Below, piece by piece: positions 10,542 through 20,900 of a DNA stretch of 64,000 nt. How positions within the stretch are numbered: the stretch's first letter is position 1; every line of letters begins with the position of its first letter. The notes beneath the pieces were generated by a model. The model ran no database searches. It had not been told where the DNA came from and saw nothing but the letters and a program-made list of their open reading frames with translations. The DNA is taken from assembly GCF_030272615.1 (NCBI RefSeq), contig NC_081405.1, positions 610,763,065 to 610,827,064 of the forward strand, written 5' to 3'. The position numbers and the translations under genes are program-made. This stretch comes from Cryptomeria japonica (Eukaryota; Streptophyta; Pinopsida; Cupressales; Cupressaceae).

Positions 10542-11849
10542 TTATTTATCAACTACAATATTAACCTCGTGAGTGTCTATGTTCATCGTGTACAAAATTT
10601 CAGACTCAGGGTTTGTGTCCTCATGTGGTGTATCCACATTCTCAGTAGCCAGCGTACTATCAATCTGTACCTGTGGAGTAACTAAAGGTGGTGGTAGGTT
10701 ATCAGTTACTTTTATATTGGGTATTCCACCTACCTTGCCTTTTCCCTTGTCCTTTTGATATACCTTGAGATTTTTAGGTTTTTTCAGTTCTTCTTGTTTT
10801 TCTTTCTCAACAAAGAAAATGTCCCATTTATCAGTTGTTTCTTCTGAAATTTTATTAACTCTATCGACCATTAGGCTCACATGTCGGTGTCCCCTTGAAA
10901 AGACTGTTCTGTTTGCTTCATTGATTAGTTCATCAATTTCTTCAACAGATTTTACCGAATGTACAACTACCAGTTTCTCAATTTTAATTTTCTTGTCAAG
11001 TTCCATAATTGCTAACCTCTTAGCACCTAACCGCTTATATAAATCACTAGTCAAATCATCTACAACTTCTATTAAGACTTTCTTATAGATTTCAAGATGT
11101 AGAATGATGCTATTCTCTATACTTTCTTTTTCTTCATTTGTGAATGTATCATACAATTTGCTTACATTGGATAAATTACCATCATCTATTGTTTCATTTA
11201 GTAAGTTGTCCAATGGTGGTATGACCCGTTTTTGCTTTCTCCTTTTAGGTGTCAACTTCTTTGCCGGTGGTCTCACTGCTTGTTGTTTTTGCCTTGGTGT
11301 TCTAGTTTTCTTGGGAGGAGGAGAGGGTATTGGTGAGGTTTTTCTCTTCCTATCTACTCTTTTGAATTTCTCTTTATGTTGACTTGCAGTAGCCAACTCA
11401 TTTTCCAAAACTTCCTTCTGTCTCATAAGTTCAGTTTTATCATGTTCCATGTTCATCAGATCTGTCTTTAACGTATCATTTTCATGACTAAGTCTTAGAT
11501 TTTCATTTCCAGTATCATTGACTCTCCTAGTCAAGTCATCTTCATTCTTCTTTTTGTCTTCAACATCTTTACAAAATCTCATAGTCATGTCTTGCATTTC
11601 ATTCCTCAAGGTCATGTTTTCTTGCCTCATCTTTCTTACAAGATCATTAAGAGTTTCCTTTTCATCATCATTACTCTACATCTTCTCATGAAGTTCTTTT
11701 CTCTTATTTCTAGCAATAGTGAGATTATCCTGAAGTTATTGAATGAATTCTTGTGCAATCCTCAGATCATCTTCAAGTTTGATATTCTTCAACTTCTCTA
11801 CATCATAGTCCACAAGAGCTCCTTCTAATTGCTTTCTTAAATTCTCCAT
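10542..11849 (-). pseudogene. Element C coiled-coil protein, internal fusion
   Basis: The likely start is the ATG at 11849, 72 bp inside the LTR, just after the shared leader (M-E-N-L-R-K-Q-L-E). The same frame runs to 10542 with two stops before 11630. It has an N-terminal coiled coil (with M-Q-D-M-T-M-R-F-C-K), then a junction H-K-E-K-F-K-R-V-D-R-K-R-K, a basic Pro/Lys-rich linker (P-S-P-P-P-K-K-T-R), and a globular-looking segment matching D at 36863-36504 (L-D-N-L-L-N-E, I-L-H-L-E-I-Y-K-K, E-L-D-K-K-I-K-I). Relative to D it lacks the zinc knuckles and the large unknown domain. Confidence 0.7.
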
Positions 11850-11869
11850 CTATACCAGTGCCAAAATAT

Positions 11870-11920
11870 TCCTCAAGCTGTTAGACTTTTGAAAATAGAG
11901 GACCATGCTCTGATACCAAT
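11870..11920 (-). other. Element C primer binding site and leader
   Basis: Read on the - strand, the LTR is followed by ATTGGTATCAGAGC, the copia-type primer site complementary to the 3' end of initiator Met-tRNA. Then comes TCCTCTATTTTC and CTTGAGGAA. The same leader words occur after the LTRs of D, E and F, so they are probably a common cis-acting signal (inference). Confidence 0.85.
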
Positions 11921-12684
11921 TGTTAGGATTGATGATAGTTCCAATGATACTGAGAGGGGGGGGGGTGAATTAGTATCTAGCTGGTTAATAAAATATTTAA
12001 CCTTATTAAGTATTTTGCATTCCAAAACAATGTACTGGTAAACAAGAATTAATGCAGTAAATATGAATAGTAAAGACAACATAGAAAGCACACCATAACA
12101 CAAGATGTTTAATGAGAAAACCCAGTGTGGGAAAAACCTTGGTGGGATTTGTGACCCACAATATTCACTCACTGACCAATGAATGGATATTACTTACAAG
12201 AGGGGCCTACACATGCAACAAGGCCAACTACCTAGAGCTCACTGCTCAATTACAAAAGGAAGTCTCACTAACTTACAAAATGGATTATGAAAATCCAATA
12301 TAGTGTACTACTACAAAATAAAATCTGCTATGCTAGGTTCAGTATTGGTTTAAGCTCATACAATAACCATAAACCCTTATACAAAATCTGCCTTAATATT
12401 CACTTATCACTTCTACCATCATATGTCCATCCATCACTGTTCTCTTATCTTACAAAATGATTTACAAGACCTCATACATATATGAGTCTATTACAATATA
12501 CCATGTCGGATTACAAAAGATATTAAATACAATAAACAAAACTTTATTCCTATCGGCTGGGATGTTGGTGAACATTGTTGTCACTGTCGGTGCCTGAAGA
12601 TATCCACAAGGTTGCCGATAAGTTGCCATCAATGACAACACCTTCAATCACCTTCAATTCTCATTAGAGTGTGTAATACCAACA
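11921..12684 (-). repeat. Element C 5' LTR
   Basis: This LTR of about 764 bp is homologous to 8290-9088 along its length, with scattered changes and small indels. As read on the - strand it starts TGTTGGTATT and ends CCTAACA next to the primer site. The difference in length and sequence between the two LTRs points to an insertion that is not recent. Confidence 0.9.
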
Positions 12685-13170
12685 AAAATAAGGAGGAAGG
12701 TAAAATTTAAAGTAGGATACTTAGTGTTGGCATACCTTAGGAAGGAGAGACTTCCAAAAGGGTAGCCTATCAGGCTCATGATGAAGAAAATTGGACCTCT
12801 CAAGGTGGTGCACAAGTATGGGCAGAATGCATACGAGGTTGAACTTCCTCCTACCCTAGGAATATCTCCTTTTTCTAATATATTTGATCTCCATCCATAA
12901 AAGGGGGAGTAACAAACAAATCAGATAGACATGTCATCTCCAATTCATGAAGATTGGATAAAGGATTTGCCACCTAGTCAACTGGTTAAGTTAGAAAGTA
13001 TCTTGGATACCAGGATAGTAAAAAAGACAAGGAAAGGTGTCTACAAGCACTATATTTTCAAGTGGAAATGGTTAATTGATTTAGAAACCATGCAGATGTT
13101 AGAGGCAAATATACTTCAACATGGATTGGAGATTTCAGACCTTATAACTCAAGGGACTTGAGTTCTTTGA
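12685..13170 (+). pseudogene. Element A integrase C-terminus and chromodomain
   Basis: After element C the reading continues V-G-Y-L-V-L-A-Y-L-R-K-E-R (the GPY-like integrase end) and I-G-P-L-K-V-V-H-K-Y-G. A short gap with stops follows, and then the ORF 12931-13161 with I-L-D-T-R-I-V-K-K-T-R-K, Y-K-H-Y-I-F-K-W-K-W and E-T-M-Q-M-L-E-A. This is the chromodomain pattern that targets chromoviruses to heterochromatin. The aromatic cage is partly kept (Y, W), and one consensus glycine is replaced (K-W-K-W against K-W-K-G). Confidence 0.85.
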
Positions 13171-13185
13171 CCCAGGGGAGTATGG
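13171..13185 (+). other. Element A polypurine tract
   Basis: The G-rich stretch caggggagtatgg lies directly before the LTR start TGTAGGG and after the chromodomain stop, the expected place for plus-strand priming. Confidence 0.6.
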
Positions 13186-14804
13186 TGTAGGGAACCTAGC
13201 ACTCCAAGTTGAAAGTTTTTGTTTTCTTTCAATTTTGTGTCTTATCTTTGTGATGTAATAATAGACCAACCATTGAGGAATCAGTAGAGCCATGGTTGAG
13301 TTGTCCAAGTTTTGGTTTGAGTCAATTGTGTTTAGGATGCTGACAACCTAAGAAGTGAGTTGCTTAGGTAGTTCGTACGTAAAGTATTCCAGATGAATGT
13401 ATTCATTTATTAGGGGTAAATTGTGTTGTTCTTAGGTCTTCTAGGGTGTTTGAGGACCTTCAGGAGTCTTAAAATGCATTAGAATGCAAAATTGCATCCT
13501 GGAGCCAAAAGTAGTCAAAAGTTGTTGAGCAACATTTTGCAATTTCTTGCAAAAGTTTCATTTTTTGTTTTAGGTGTTAAAAGTTGGTTGAACCGACTGA
13601 AACAAGAGCATATAAGCCAAAATTCACTTCATTATACAGGTTGGAAGTTTGGAAATGCAAGAGAAAGTTTTTGGTTTGTGAAACAACCTTGTTTCCACTA
13701 GTTTTTGACAGTTTTACTATTATTTTCATTGTTTGTACAGTCCAGTACGGACTAGATGGTGTAAATTCATTGCAATTTTGAGTGTTCATTGTATTTGTCT
13801 TATTTAAGGTTTATTTTCAAGTTTGATTGTTCTAAGTTGTAGAGATTAATTCCATTCTTTGCAACTAGGAGCAAAACCCTTGCAAGTAGGGTTTAAGAGC
13901 AAGAAAATGGCTCTAACCTACACATTCTTGGATGGCACATATTGAAATAACTAAGAATGATAGGTTAGGGTCTATATTTATTTTTAGAATAGAGTGTGTG
14001 GTGTTGGAGGTCCAGGAGGAGGAGAAACATTGAAGCCCTAGGCTCATTGTTGGGAGTAGGTGAGTTAGGATAGCAAGAAAAGTGTGATTTATGATCACAT
14101 GGGGATTGGTACAGGACCAAGTGACACATAAATGGAAAGCCCTCTAAGTGCCCTTGAAGGTTCCCAACTTTTTTGGAGAAAGATATTTTATTGGTGAAGA
14201 GTTTTAGACCCATCTTGCCTAGTCACCGATTAGGCCTAAACTCTTCAAAATAGTGCAGCATTTGAAACTTGACTTGTACAGATAACCCAGATCCACTTTT
14301 CTAGTATTGTCTGTAACTTTGAAAAGGGTAATCAAATAAATTATTTATTTATAATATTGTTTGGGGTTTTTTCAAATTAATACCCTAAAACTGCCTAGGG
14401 AGGGCTAATGCAATTAGGCCTATTCTGGTGTCGGTAGAGACGTAGAAGGGTCAAGAAGCCAAGCCAATGGATTTGGTGAATCTAAAACCTGAAAATACAT
14501 TGAATACACCTTCTAGATGCATTGGGAAACCATAGGAAGTGGTTGTGTGTTAATATCCTTGCAGGAGTGGTTGGAGCTAGGAGAGAAGTGTGTGGGTAAC
14601 TGAGGTGGCAACCTCAAGTGGTGGAGTTGATTGTCCAGAAACCATTGGCTATGCCTAGGAGGCAAGCCAAGGAGGTTCAGACCTTGGAGGTCTCATTATC
14701 ATAACCCCTACTAAGTGCCATAGGAAGGACTTGAGTAGTTGAAGGGTTGAGTAGGACAAGTCACTCAAGAAGGTGTATCAAACAAAGCTCCAAGACTCTC
14801 TACA
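13186..14804 (+). repeat. Element A 3' LTR
   Basis: This segment of about 1619 bp is bounded by the perfect 5-bp inverted ends TGTAG and CTACA. It follows the polypurine tract and holds no convincing ORF. The partner 5' LTR is outside the window, so the right edge is inferred from the inverted ends and from the abrupt start of element E sequence at 14805. Confidence 0.65.
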
Positions 14805-14839
14805 TCATTTACCCTGACAAATATTGATTTGCTTGTCTA

Positions 14840-15200
14840 TATGTTCTGTGAACTTTGGAAAAATAAGACAAGACTTATATATTTTACCCCATTCAACCAA
14901 TGTATCTGAAATAGTCTGAAGACCTTTATTCAATCTTACTTTGTCATCTTCTATCATTTTCTAGAATGTTTGCATTCTTACTTCCTTGAATCTATCCAAT
15001 ACTTGCTTAGTAGTAGACTTCTCCAAAGAATCAAAATTGGCATTTACATTGTTAATCAATTGTAATAACTTACTGGAGGGGATAGAATTTGGATCTAGTT
15101 GCACACCCAGAACCACCTTTTGCAGTACATCAATAGACATCAAAATCAGATTTTTGTCTTCAGATTCAGATTTGACTAGATCCTGACTGGCTTAAGCTTG
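14840..15200 (-). pseudogene. Element E helical C-terminal segment
   Basis: The - strand encodes a charged helical stretch. It includes the open block 15143-14961 and continues with L-Q-T-I-S-D-T-L and H-I-D-K-Q-I-N. It occupies the same place as the C-terminal tails of C and D. The phrase T-I-S-D-T also occurs in the LINE B downstream ORF, which may be convergent coiled-coil composition. No known domain is recognised. Confidence 0.5.
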
Positions 15201-15639
15201 TATAGTTGCTGCAAGCATCATCTTTTGAATAGGAGACATCTATCTAAGATCTATAGGACCATCAAAGTTGATAGAGATTTGGAGCAGGGTCCTTGTGACT
15301 GGAAGAGTGTCAATTGCGAGATCAACAACTCCCTTTCCTTTATCTACATCTAGATCTCTCATGTCTGACTTCTCAGACTCCTTCACCTAAGCATCATCCC
15401 CTTTATCCTATGCACTAGTGTTGCCACTTGGTACAGTGTCATCCTTTTAAATCTTGGGAACATCTCCAACATTATCTACCACCAGAGGATTTGCACTGAT
15501 CTCAGCATCAAGTGATATATTGCCTTGGTCTTCCAGATGCTCCTCATTCTGAGTTTCATCCCTTAGATCACATGAGACACCTTCCTTCACTTCCAGATGA
15601 GAAGTCTAAACTACATCATTGCACAAAGGATTGTTTTTC

Positions 15640-16060
15640 ATGATTCTTCTCTAGATATCAATAGTTTCCTTTCTCACCTCTTCAACCCTTCCAATCATCA
15701 ACCTATTCACCCTGTTTTTGCTTCTGAATTCCTTCTTATTATCTTCCTTAATGATCCTTTTGTCTTCATCTTCAGAGACACAAGTGCAAACATTAATCAA
15801 TTCTCTTTCTTTCATTTTCTTATCTATTTTTCTAGCAGTCAGTCTCCTCACATCAATAATATTGTATAGATCTTTAGGAATACTACGCTCTAGCTCAATC
15901 AACGTTTTACTAAAGTTATGAAAATACAAAACAACAACTTCTTCAACTTTTCTCTGATCTACCTCATCTCGATTTTCATAATATTCTCCAATATTTTTCA
16001 AATTTCCATCAACAATTATCTCATCAATCAATTGATCTATTTTCAATGGAGGAACAAATG
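15640..16060 (-). pseudogene. Element E counterpart of the D/C C-terminal conserved segment
   Basis: The open block 16046-15651 reads I-D-Q-L-I-D-E-I, G-N-L-K-N-I-G-E-Y-Y-E, L-Y-F-H-N-F-S-K-T-L-I-E and K-I-D-K-K-M-K. These line up with the blocks L-L-N-E-I, G-K-L-N-N-I-K-K-L-Y-E, I-L-H-M-D-M-Y-K-K-F-L-M-E and E-L-D-K-K-I-K-I of element D at 36863-36504. This shows E, D and C share a protein and not just LTR parts. Function is unknown. Confidence 0.65.
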
Positions 16061-16529
16061 TATATTTACCTTGTGATCACCAGATTCAAGATAGTTATGA
16101 AGTTGAGTTCTAATCCGCCTTCTCTTTTTGGGTCTCCTGGTAAGGGTAGGTTCAGATTTGGCTATCTTTCTCTGCACCGCACCACCAGACTATGGTTTCC
16201 TCACAACTCTGACAAACTCTCCTTTCTTCTTAACCTTATCCGCTTCTTCATCAGATTCAGTCTCAGATCCTACTAGAGATACAACAACATAGGTTCATTT
16301 AGGCTTCTCCTTTTGCTTCAAAATTCCCTTTTCGGATGAGCTCTATCCTGATGATGGTACTACCAGAGTAGGGGCAGACTTGGTCTCTTTTCTCTTGGCT
16401 TTAGAGGGAACTAGTTTGGCCTTAGGCTTCTTGGTTTCCTCATTAGATTCCATCTGAGCATGTTTCTCCCTTTCTTGTTTCACCATCTCTCAGGTAAATC
16501 ACATTTGTACTGCCACTTCCTCAACCATC

Positions 16530-17745
16530 TTAGATACTTTCCTCTTCCTTCCAGGTGTTGTGAACTCTTTGTGCAACTCTATGTCCTTTTCCCTGAAAGG
16601 TGTCAAATCTTCCTTCTTTCTTATCAACAAGATGACTCAACATATATTGAGCATAGGAATCAAGGGTAACAATATCAACTTCATAACCCATAGGAAGAAT
16701 CCACACAATCCTTGGCTCAACAACTTCTATTAGACATTGGTCTTTATCAACCATGAAGCAAATTATTTTCTCATACTTCTCCACTATCTCTTTAGGGATT
16801 CTTTCTCTTCTCTTCATTGTCGCTTGAAAATTTTTTAAAATAATCCCATAGAATGGATATCCTCATTGTTCCATCATGAATCCCCATAATCCCTTCCTTG
16901 ATTTGTATAGCAACTAGCTTGTCATAGGCCCATTGGACCTTTCTATGAACATCGGGAATTTCATTCATCAAATATAGATCCAAACAGATAATAAGGGTGC
17001 CAAACTTAAAGTTGTACTTCTTGTCTTGCTTGATTTTCTTCAAATTTCTCATTAGTTCATTCAAGAGAACTGTACATATTCAACATCTGATAGGTAGAGT
17101 ATATTGTTGTACCAGAGACAATATTTTGTCTCCTTGACTGGTATACTTTATATGCAACCACCATCAATGCAAACTTGACATCATGCTCTAGAATGTCATT
17201 GATTGTCATAGCTCTGCTGTCAAATTGAAAACTAGTGGTGGCAATCACAGTGTTGTTTGATATTTTCCTTAGGCTAGGGACTTCACCAGATGCACTTAGA
17301 CAAGTCATGCCCTCAATTTCTTTCTTAGTGATCTTGTAAGGCTTATCCAACCACATAAATTCATCAAGAATTATGTTGAGTATGAGCCAAATCCATTCTT
17401 TCTCATCAAATTTTGAAAAGTGTACAAACTGAGAAAAACCCTTGATTTACAAATGTTGATATTTTGACTTGAGATTCCCCAAGTTGTCCTCTAGCTGATA
17501 TTTTGACTTGAGATTCCCCAAGTTGTCAACATGTTAGCACTTCCGAGTTCATCAAGATTGTAGTGCATATACACCCTAATGTCCTCATTATGAATAACAT
17601 CATAGGGTATAGAGGAAAATGCTCCTTTAGGATCATCCTTGATTGAGATGTTTCTTGAAAATAGGTAAAGCCCCAACCTTGATTTCCAACACCAGCGTGG
17701 TAGTGATTTAGGATATAGATGCCATTGAGAACTTAGGGTTTTCAA
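16530..17745 (-). pseudogene. Element E unknown domain (homologue of element D 36876-38290)
   Basis: Open blocks 17745-17491, 17356-17057, 17064-16792 and 16817-16530 form one degraded protein. It aligns with D through N-E-D-I-R-V-Y-M-H-Y-N-L-D-E-L, the W-L-D-x-x-x-K-I-T block, T-I-N-D-I-L-E-H-D-V-K-F-A, F-K-F-G-T-L-I-I-C-L and I-V-W-I-L-P-M-G-Y-E. The alternation of helix-like segments resembles the 'putative plant transposon protein' type of domain, but that is only a comparison from memory. A 39-bp tandem duplication at about 17457-17527 disrupts it. Confidence 0.6.
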
Positions 17746-18269
17746 AAACTAATAGCTTGAAATAGATAAATACCTTAATTTGTAAACAAAGACAAAAATT
17801 CACTTTAGGATCACTATTATGACCAAATTACTTCACTCTACTACTCTGCACTTTCTCTTGATCGCATTGTGAGAAATAAATCTTTGAAATGTGTTTTTAA
17901 CCTTTGAAAATCTAATTCTGCATTGAAATAAATGTTGCAACCAGTTACCTTGATTTTTCATGGAGTCTCTTACCGAAGCATCAAATATTTACTAAAAATT
18001 TTAGATAACATATGAATATAAGATTTAAACCTTCTACAAACTTTTAAAATCGATTGTAGATCTGCAAAGAGGGGTTTCTTTGAATCTGCATGAAAAGTTC
18101 CCTCTAAGGGAAAAAGCCCTAGTTATCGGATGAAGATACCACATTGGATTCAGGTGTAGATCCATTGTTTGTCTTGGATTCATCTTTTCTAACCCACATC
18201 TTCTCATTCTTATCTCTGATATCCTATACCTTTTCCTTCCCTTTCTCATCTAATTTGTTCTTGTCTACT

Positions 18270-18650
18270 GGAGCACTCTTGTTCACATTTTTGCTTCTAT
18301 AATATTTTGCAATGTGACCAATTTTATTGCATGTACAAAAAACAACATTATGCATAGGTCTAAAGTTCATCTAATTTGGTCTCACCCTACACTGGTTAGA
18401 GATATGTCCAAACATCCCACAAGCATAGCATCTCTTGTTCTTAGATTTAATCATCAATGCTCTGCACATGTTTGACTTGTGACCAAAATTATTGCATATG
18501 AAACACTCACCGATAAAGTTAGGACCATTGTTCACACTATCCATTTCATTATTCACCCTAATTCTACATTGATTCTTCATATGACAAAATTTATTACAAG
18601 CAAAGAGTCTAAAATTTAATTTATGAGCACTAAGGTGTCTTACCATTGGA
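18270..18650 (-). pseudogene. Element E zinc-knuckle array
   Basis: The - strand shows four CCHC-like knuckles in a row. They are C-N-K-F-C-H-M-K-N-Q-C (first Cys pair partly lost), C-F-I-C-N-N-F-G-H-K-S-N-M-C, C-Y-A-C-G-M-F-G-H-I-S-N-Q-C, and, after a gap, C-T-C-N-K-I-G-H-I-A-K-Y-Y (last Cys lost). Such arrays bind single-stranded nucleic acid in Gag proteins. The array lies between the coiled coil and the unknown domain, as in D. It contains stops. Confidence 0.75.
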
Positions 18651-18659
18651 CTCTTGTTC

Positions 18660-19290
18660 TTAAGCTTTGTATTGCTTTGTCCACATCCAAAGGATTCTCC
18701 TTTCTCAAATCCAAGTCATCTCATGTCCTTTCCATGTCTTTGACTTTCCAGCATCGCATCAAGCCTTGCTAAGCTAGCATTGAATTTGTCTTTGTATTCA
18801 TTTGTAGTAGCAAGTTCATCTCTTAGATCAACAATCTGTGTTTCAATTTCTGGACCATTATTCCTTGATTTTGTGAACTCAAGCTTCAACTCATCTTTCT
18901 CATAGGTAAGCTTGAAGCATTCAGCTACTCTTTCCTTTAATGATTAGGTCAAATTCTCTTCATTCTTCACTCGGTCCTCAATCTCCTTATTCAGCCTCAT
19001 CACAATGGATTGCATCTTGTTCTTCAATACAATATTCTCTCTCTCAAGCTTGTCAACTTTGTCCTAACTCTCCATGCATTGATCTCCTTTCTCCTTCAGC
19101 TTGTTTATCCACTCTTTCCTCTTGTCTCTTGTAGAGTTCACTTGATCCTCCAAGTCATTAATGAAGTCTTTAGTTGCATTCAGGTTTCTCTTTAAGGTAC
19201 TGATCTCATTTATTGTTGTATCAAGATCCTCAAGTGCTACACTAAGTTGTCTCTAAAAACCAGAACTCATTGATTCAATCTCCTGGACCT
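18660..19290 (-). pseudogene. Element E N-terminal coiled coil
   Basis: The - strand translation is rich in Leu, Lys and Glu with heptad spacing, for example I-S-T-L-K-R-N-L-N-A-T-K and D-K-V-D-K-L-E-R-E-N. It ends K-D-K-F-N-A-S-L-A-R-L-D, equivalent to H-K-E-K-F-K in C and D. A few stops occur. The position immediately after the primer site and leader suggests it is the start of a Gag-like particle protein. Confidence 0.6.
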
Positions 19291-19338
19291 TCCTCAAGTG
19301 GTTAGGTTTCCTGAGAGAAATGAGGCTCTAATACCAAT
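19285..19338 (-). other. Element E primer binding site (mutated) and leader
   Basis: On the - strand ATTGGTATTAGAGCC follows the LTR, which differs by one base from the usual ATTGGTATCAGAGC. The leader words TAACCACTTGAGGAA are kept about 30 bp downstream, as in F. Confidence 0.75.
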
Positions 19339-20284
19339 TATTGGAATTAAGGAACACTAAGAGGGGGGTCAATCAGTGTTCTATCGGTTAACTAATTTTC
19401 TAATTTAACTTTAAACCACTAGAAGCATAAGCATGAAACTAAAATACTAAAACTCAAAATGACCAACCACAAAATCATAACACCGATATTTTTATGTGGA
19501 AACCCAAATGGGAAAAAACATGGTGGGATTTGAACCCACAATATTATTCCATTATGGCCAGTAGCAAAACAATATTACATGAGGGGGAATGCACAAGCAT
19601 TTAGACACACTGCCTCCAACTCACTATTCAATTATAATAAGGGCTACAACCCTGGGAGGCTCACTACCTTATTGATCAATTACAATAATTAAATACAATG
19701 AAAGCTCCAAAATACTATCTAGCAATGCCTACATGAGTTCCAATTAAGTGCTAAATATTTGACTCTATCTTCTCTGCAACTCTGCTCTATTTCCTATCTC
19801 ACTCAGCTATTGGATCAAGAATGTGTATGTGAAACCTCACTAAAAAGGATTCTCGATCACTACTCACTCGTATGTCAATCATACCACACACCAAAAATAT
19901 CTTCAACACCAAACTTATATATGTGCAATCACAAAATAATCATTTATCAAGTCGGCCTAATGATGTAACATATAATCATGATTCAGCTTGATTGGATCAC
20001 CAAAAACAAATGAGAATAACCAAATCAATGATAAAATAATGTCGCTATGTTGGCCCAATCATCCCATGCATGATTTATAACACCACAATCACTAGAAATA
20101 TTTTAGACTAAAACAGCTCTGCTTAACCTAAAATACCAGTTAACGGGCTACCGTTTGATGTCCGCTTCTGGATATCAAGATCTGTTATTATCGGATAAGA
20201 ATCAAAAGAAGAGTTTCCATCAATGACAACCCTAAACCATTAATCAAGCATCAATAACTACTTGATGAATGTCAATTTCCAACA
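19339..20284 (-). repeat. Element E 5' LTR
   Basis: This LTR of about 946 bp reads TGTTGGAAATTG to CAATA on the - strand, the last G-to-A change having damaged the CA end. It contains GTGGAAACCC and GGTGGGATTTG as in the LTRs of C, D and F. Its identity is inferred from the primer site and the shared end sequence. No second LTR is in the window. Confidence 0.75.
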
Positions 20285-20900
20285 AAAAATCAATTAAAGG
20301 ACCTAATTAATAAATAATTATATAATTGTATTAAAATTACTCCAATAGAACCCCTTAAGATTAACTTAGGGATAAGCTAGAGGAATAATATAAATGTGTG
20401 AATTAATGGTTCTAAAAAACAAGACCTAATTAGGTAATCATGTACAAACCAATGGAAAGAAAAGAAGATAACACCAATGAGGTCTCTCTAAATGGAGAAA
20501 AACCACATGGGAAAAAACTCCTCTCCAAAAGTGAGAGATGTAATGAAACAAAAAGGTAATACATGTAACTAAGATGAAGGACTCCAAGTGGCCCCCCAAG
20601 TAATAAGTTGGTCACAAATCACAAAATTACAATTAGTATCCCTTCGATGTGAGAGAAAAGAAGAGACAATATATCCTCCAAATGATGAACTTTTAATGCC
20701 AAAGATGAAGGCTTCAGAATGAATGCAAATAGAGATCCAAGAGAAAAAAATAATATTCCTCCCCTTAAGAAGAAAAAAATCAAATGGCCAAGGATAAAAG
20801 AACTCCATAAAATGAGATGGGAGGAACAGTCTCATGATGTGTGTCATGGAAAACTACTCAACTATCCAACTGTCTAAATCAAATGGTGCCTAATCAATTG
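20285..20900. other. Unassigned stretch between element E and the copia I relic
   Basis: This stretch is AT-rich with no convincing ORF or known domain. A GGAGAAAAACCACATGGGAAAA phrase near 20497 recalls the LTR block of the surrounding copia-type elements, so it may be a decayed LTR fragment. Confidence 0.4.

Larger units (their letters stand above)
8290..12684 (-). mobile_element. Element C: complete small LTR retroelement without pol (LARD-like)
   Basis: This is a 4395-bp LTR element in - orientation with two LTRs (8290-9088 and 11921-12684), the ends TGTTGG...CCTAACA as read on the - strand, a copia-type primer binding site and a polypurine tract. The flanks are aaaac (8285-8289) and aaaat (12685-12689), a 5-bp target duplication with one change. 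Removing it restores the integrase reading A-D-K-T-R-R-K-V of element A exactly. It encodes no protease, RT or integrase, only a structural protein. It is related to elements D and E and appears to be an internally deleted D-type copy. Confidence 0.9.
1..14804 (+). mobile_element. Element A: Ty3/gypsy chromovirus, 5' end off-window, nested insertions
   Basis: This is a + strand Ty3/gypsy retrotransposon in three pieces: 1-1617, about 6556-8289 and 12685-14804. The domain order is gag zinc knuckle, aspartic protease, reverse transcriptase, RNase H, integrase, chromodomain, polypurine tract and LTR. That order, with integrase after RNase H and a chromodomain at its C-terminus, defines chromoviruses. 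The pieces join in sense once the LINE at 1618-6555 and the LTR element at 8290-12684 are removed. The 5' LTR and most of gag lie left of position 1. Many in-frame stops and frameshifts show it is an old, inactive copy. Confidence 0.9.
14805..20284 (-). mobile_element. Element E: pol-less LTR element, related to C and D, 3' part cut off
   Basis: This - strand element has its 5' LTR at 19339-20284, a mutated copia primer site (19325-19338) and then, along the - strand, a coiled coil, zinc knuckles, an unknown domain and a helical tail. The order is the same as in element D, and segments align at roughly 30-40 percent residue identity by eye. It stops at 14804, where the LTR of element A begins, so A probably inserted into E and the remainder of E lies left of the window. 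No protease, RT or integrase is seen. Confidence 0.8.

Noticed and set aside
10073-11382. Several + strand frames of 60-130 residues over element C (and the equivalents in D)
   Set aside because: They are hydrophobic, Ser/Phe-rich complements of the charged coiled-coil protein on the - strand.
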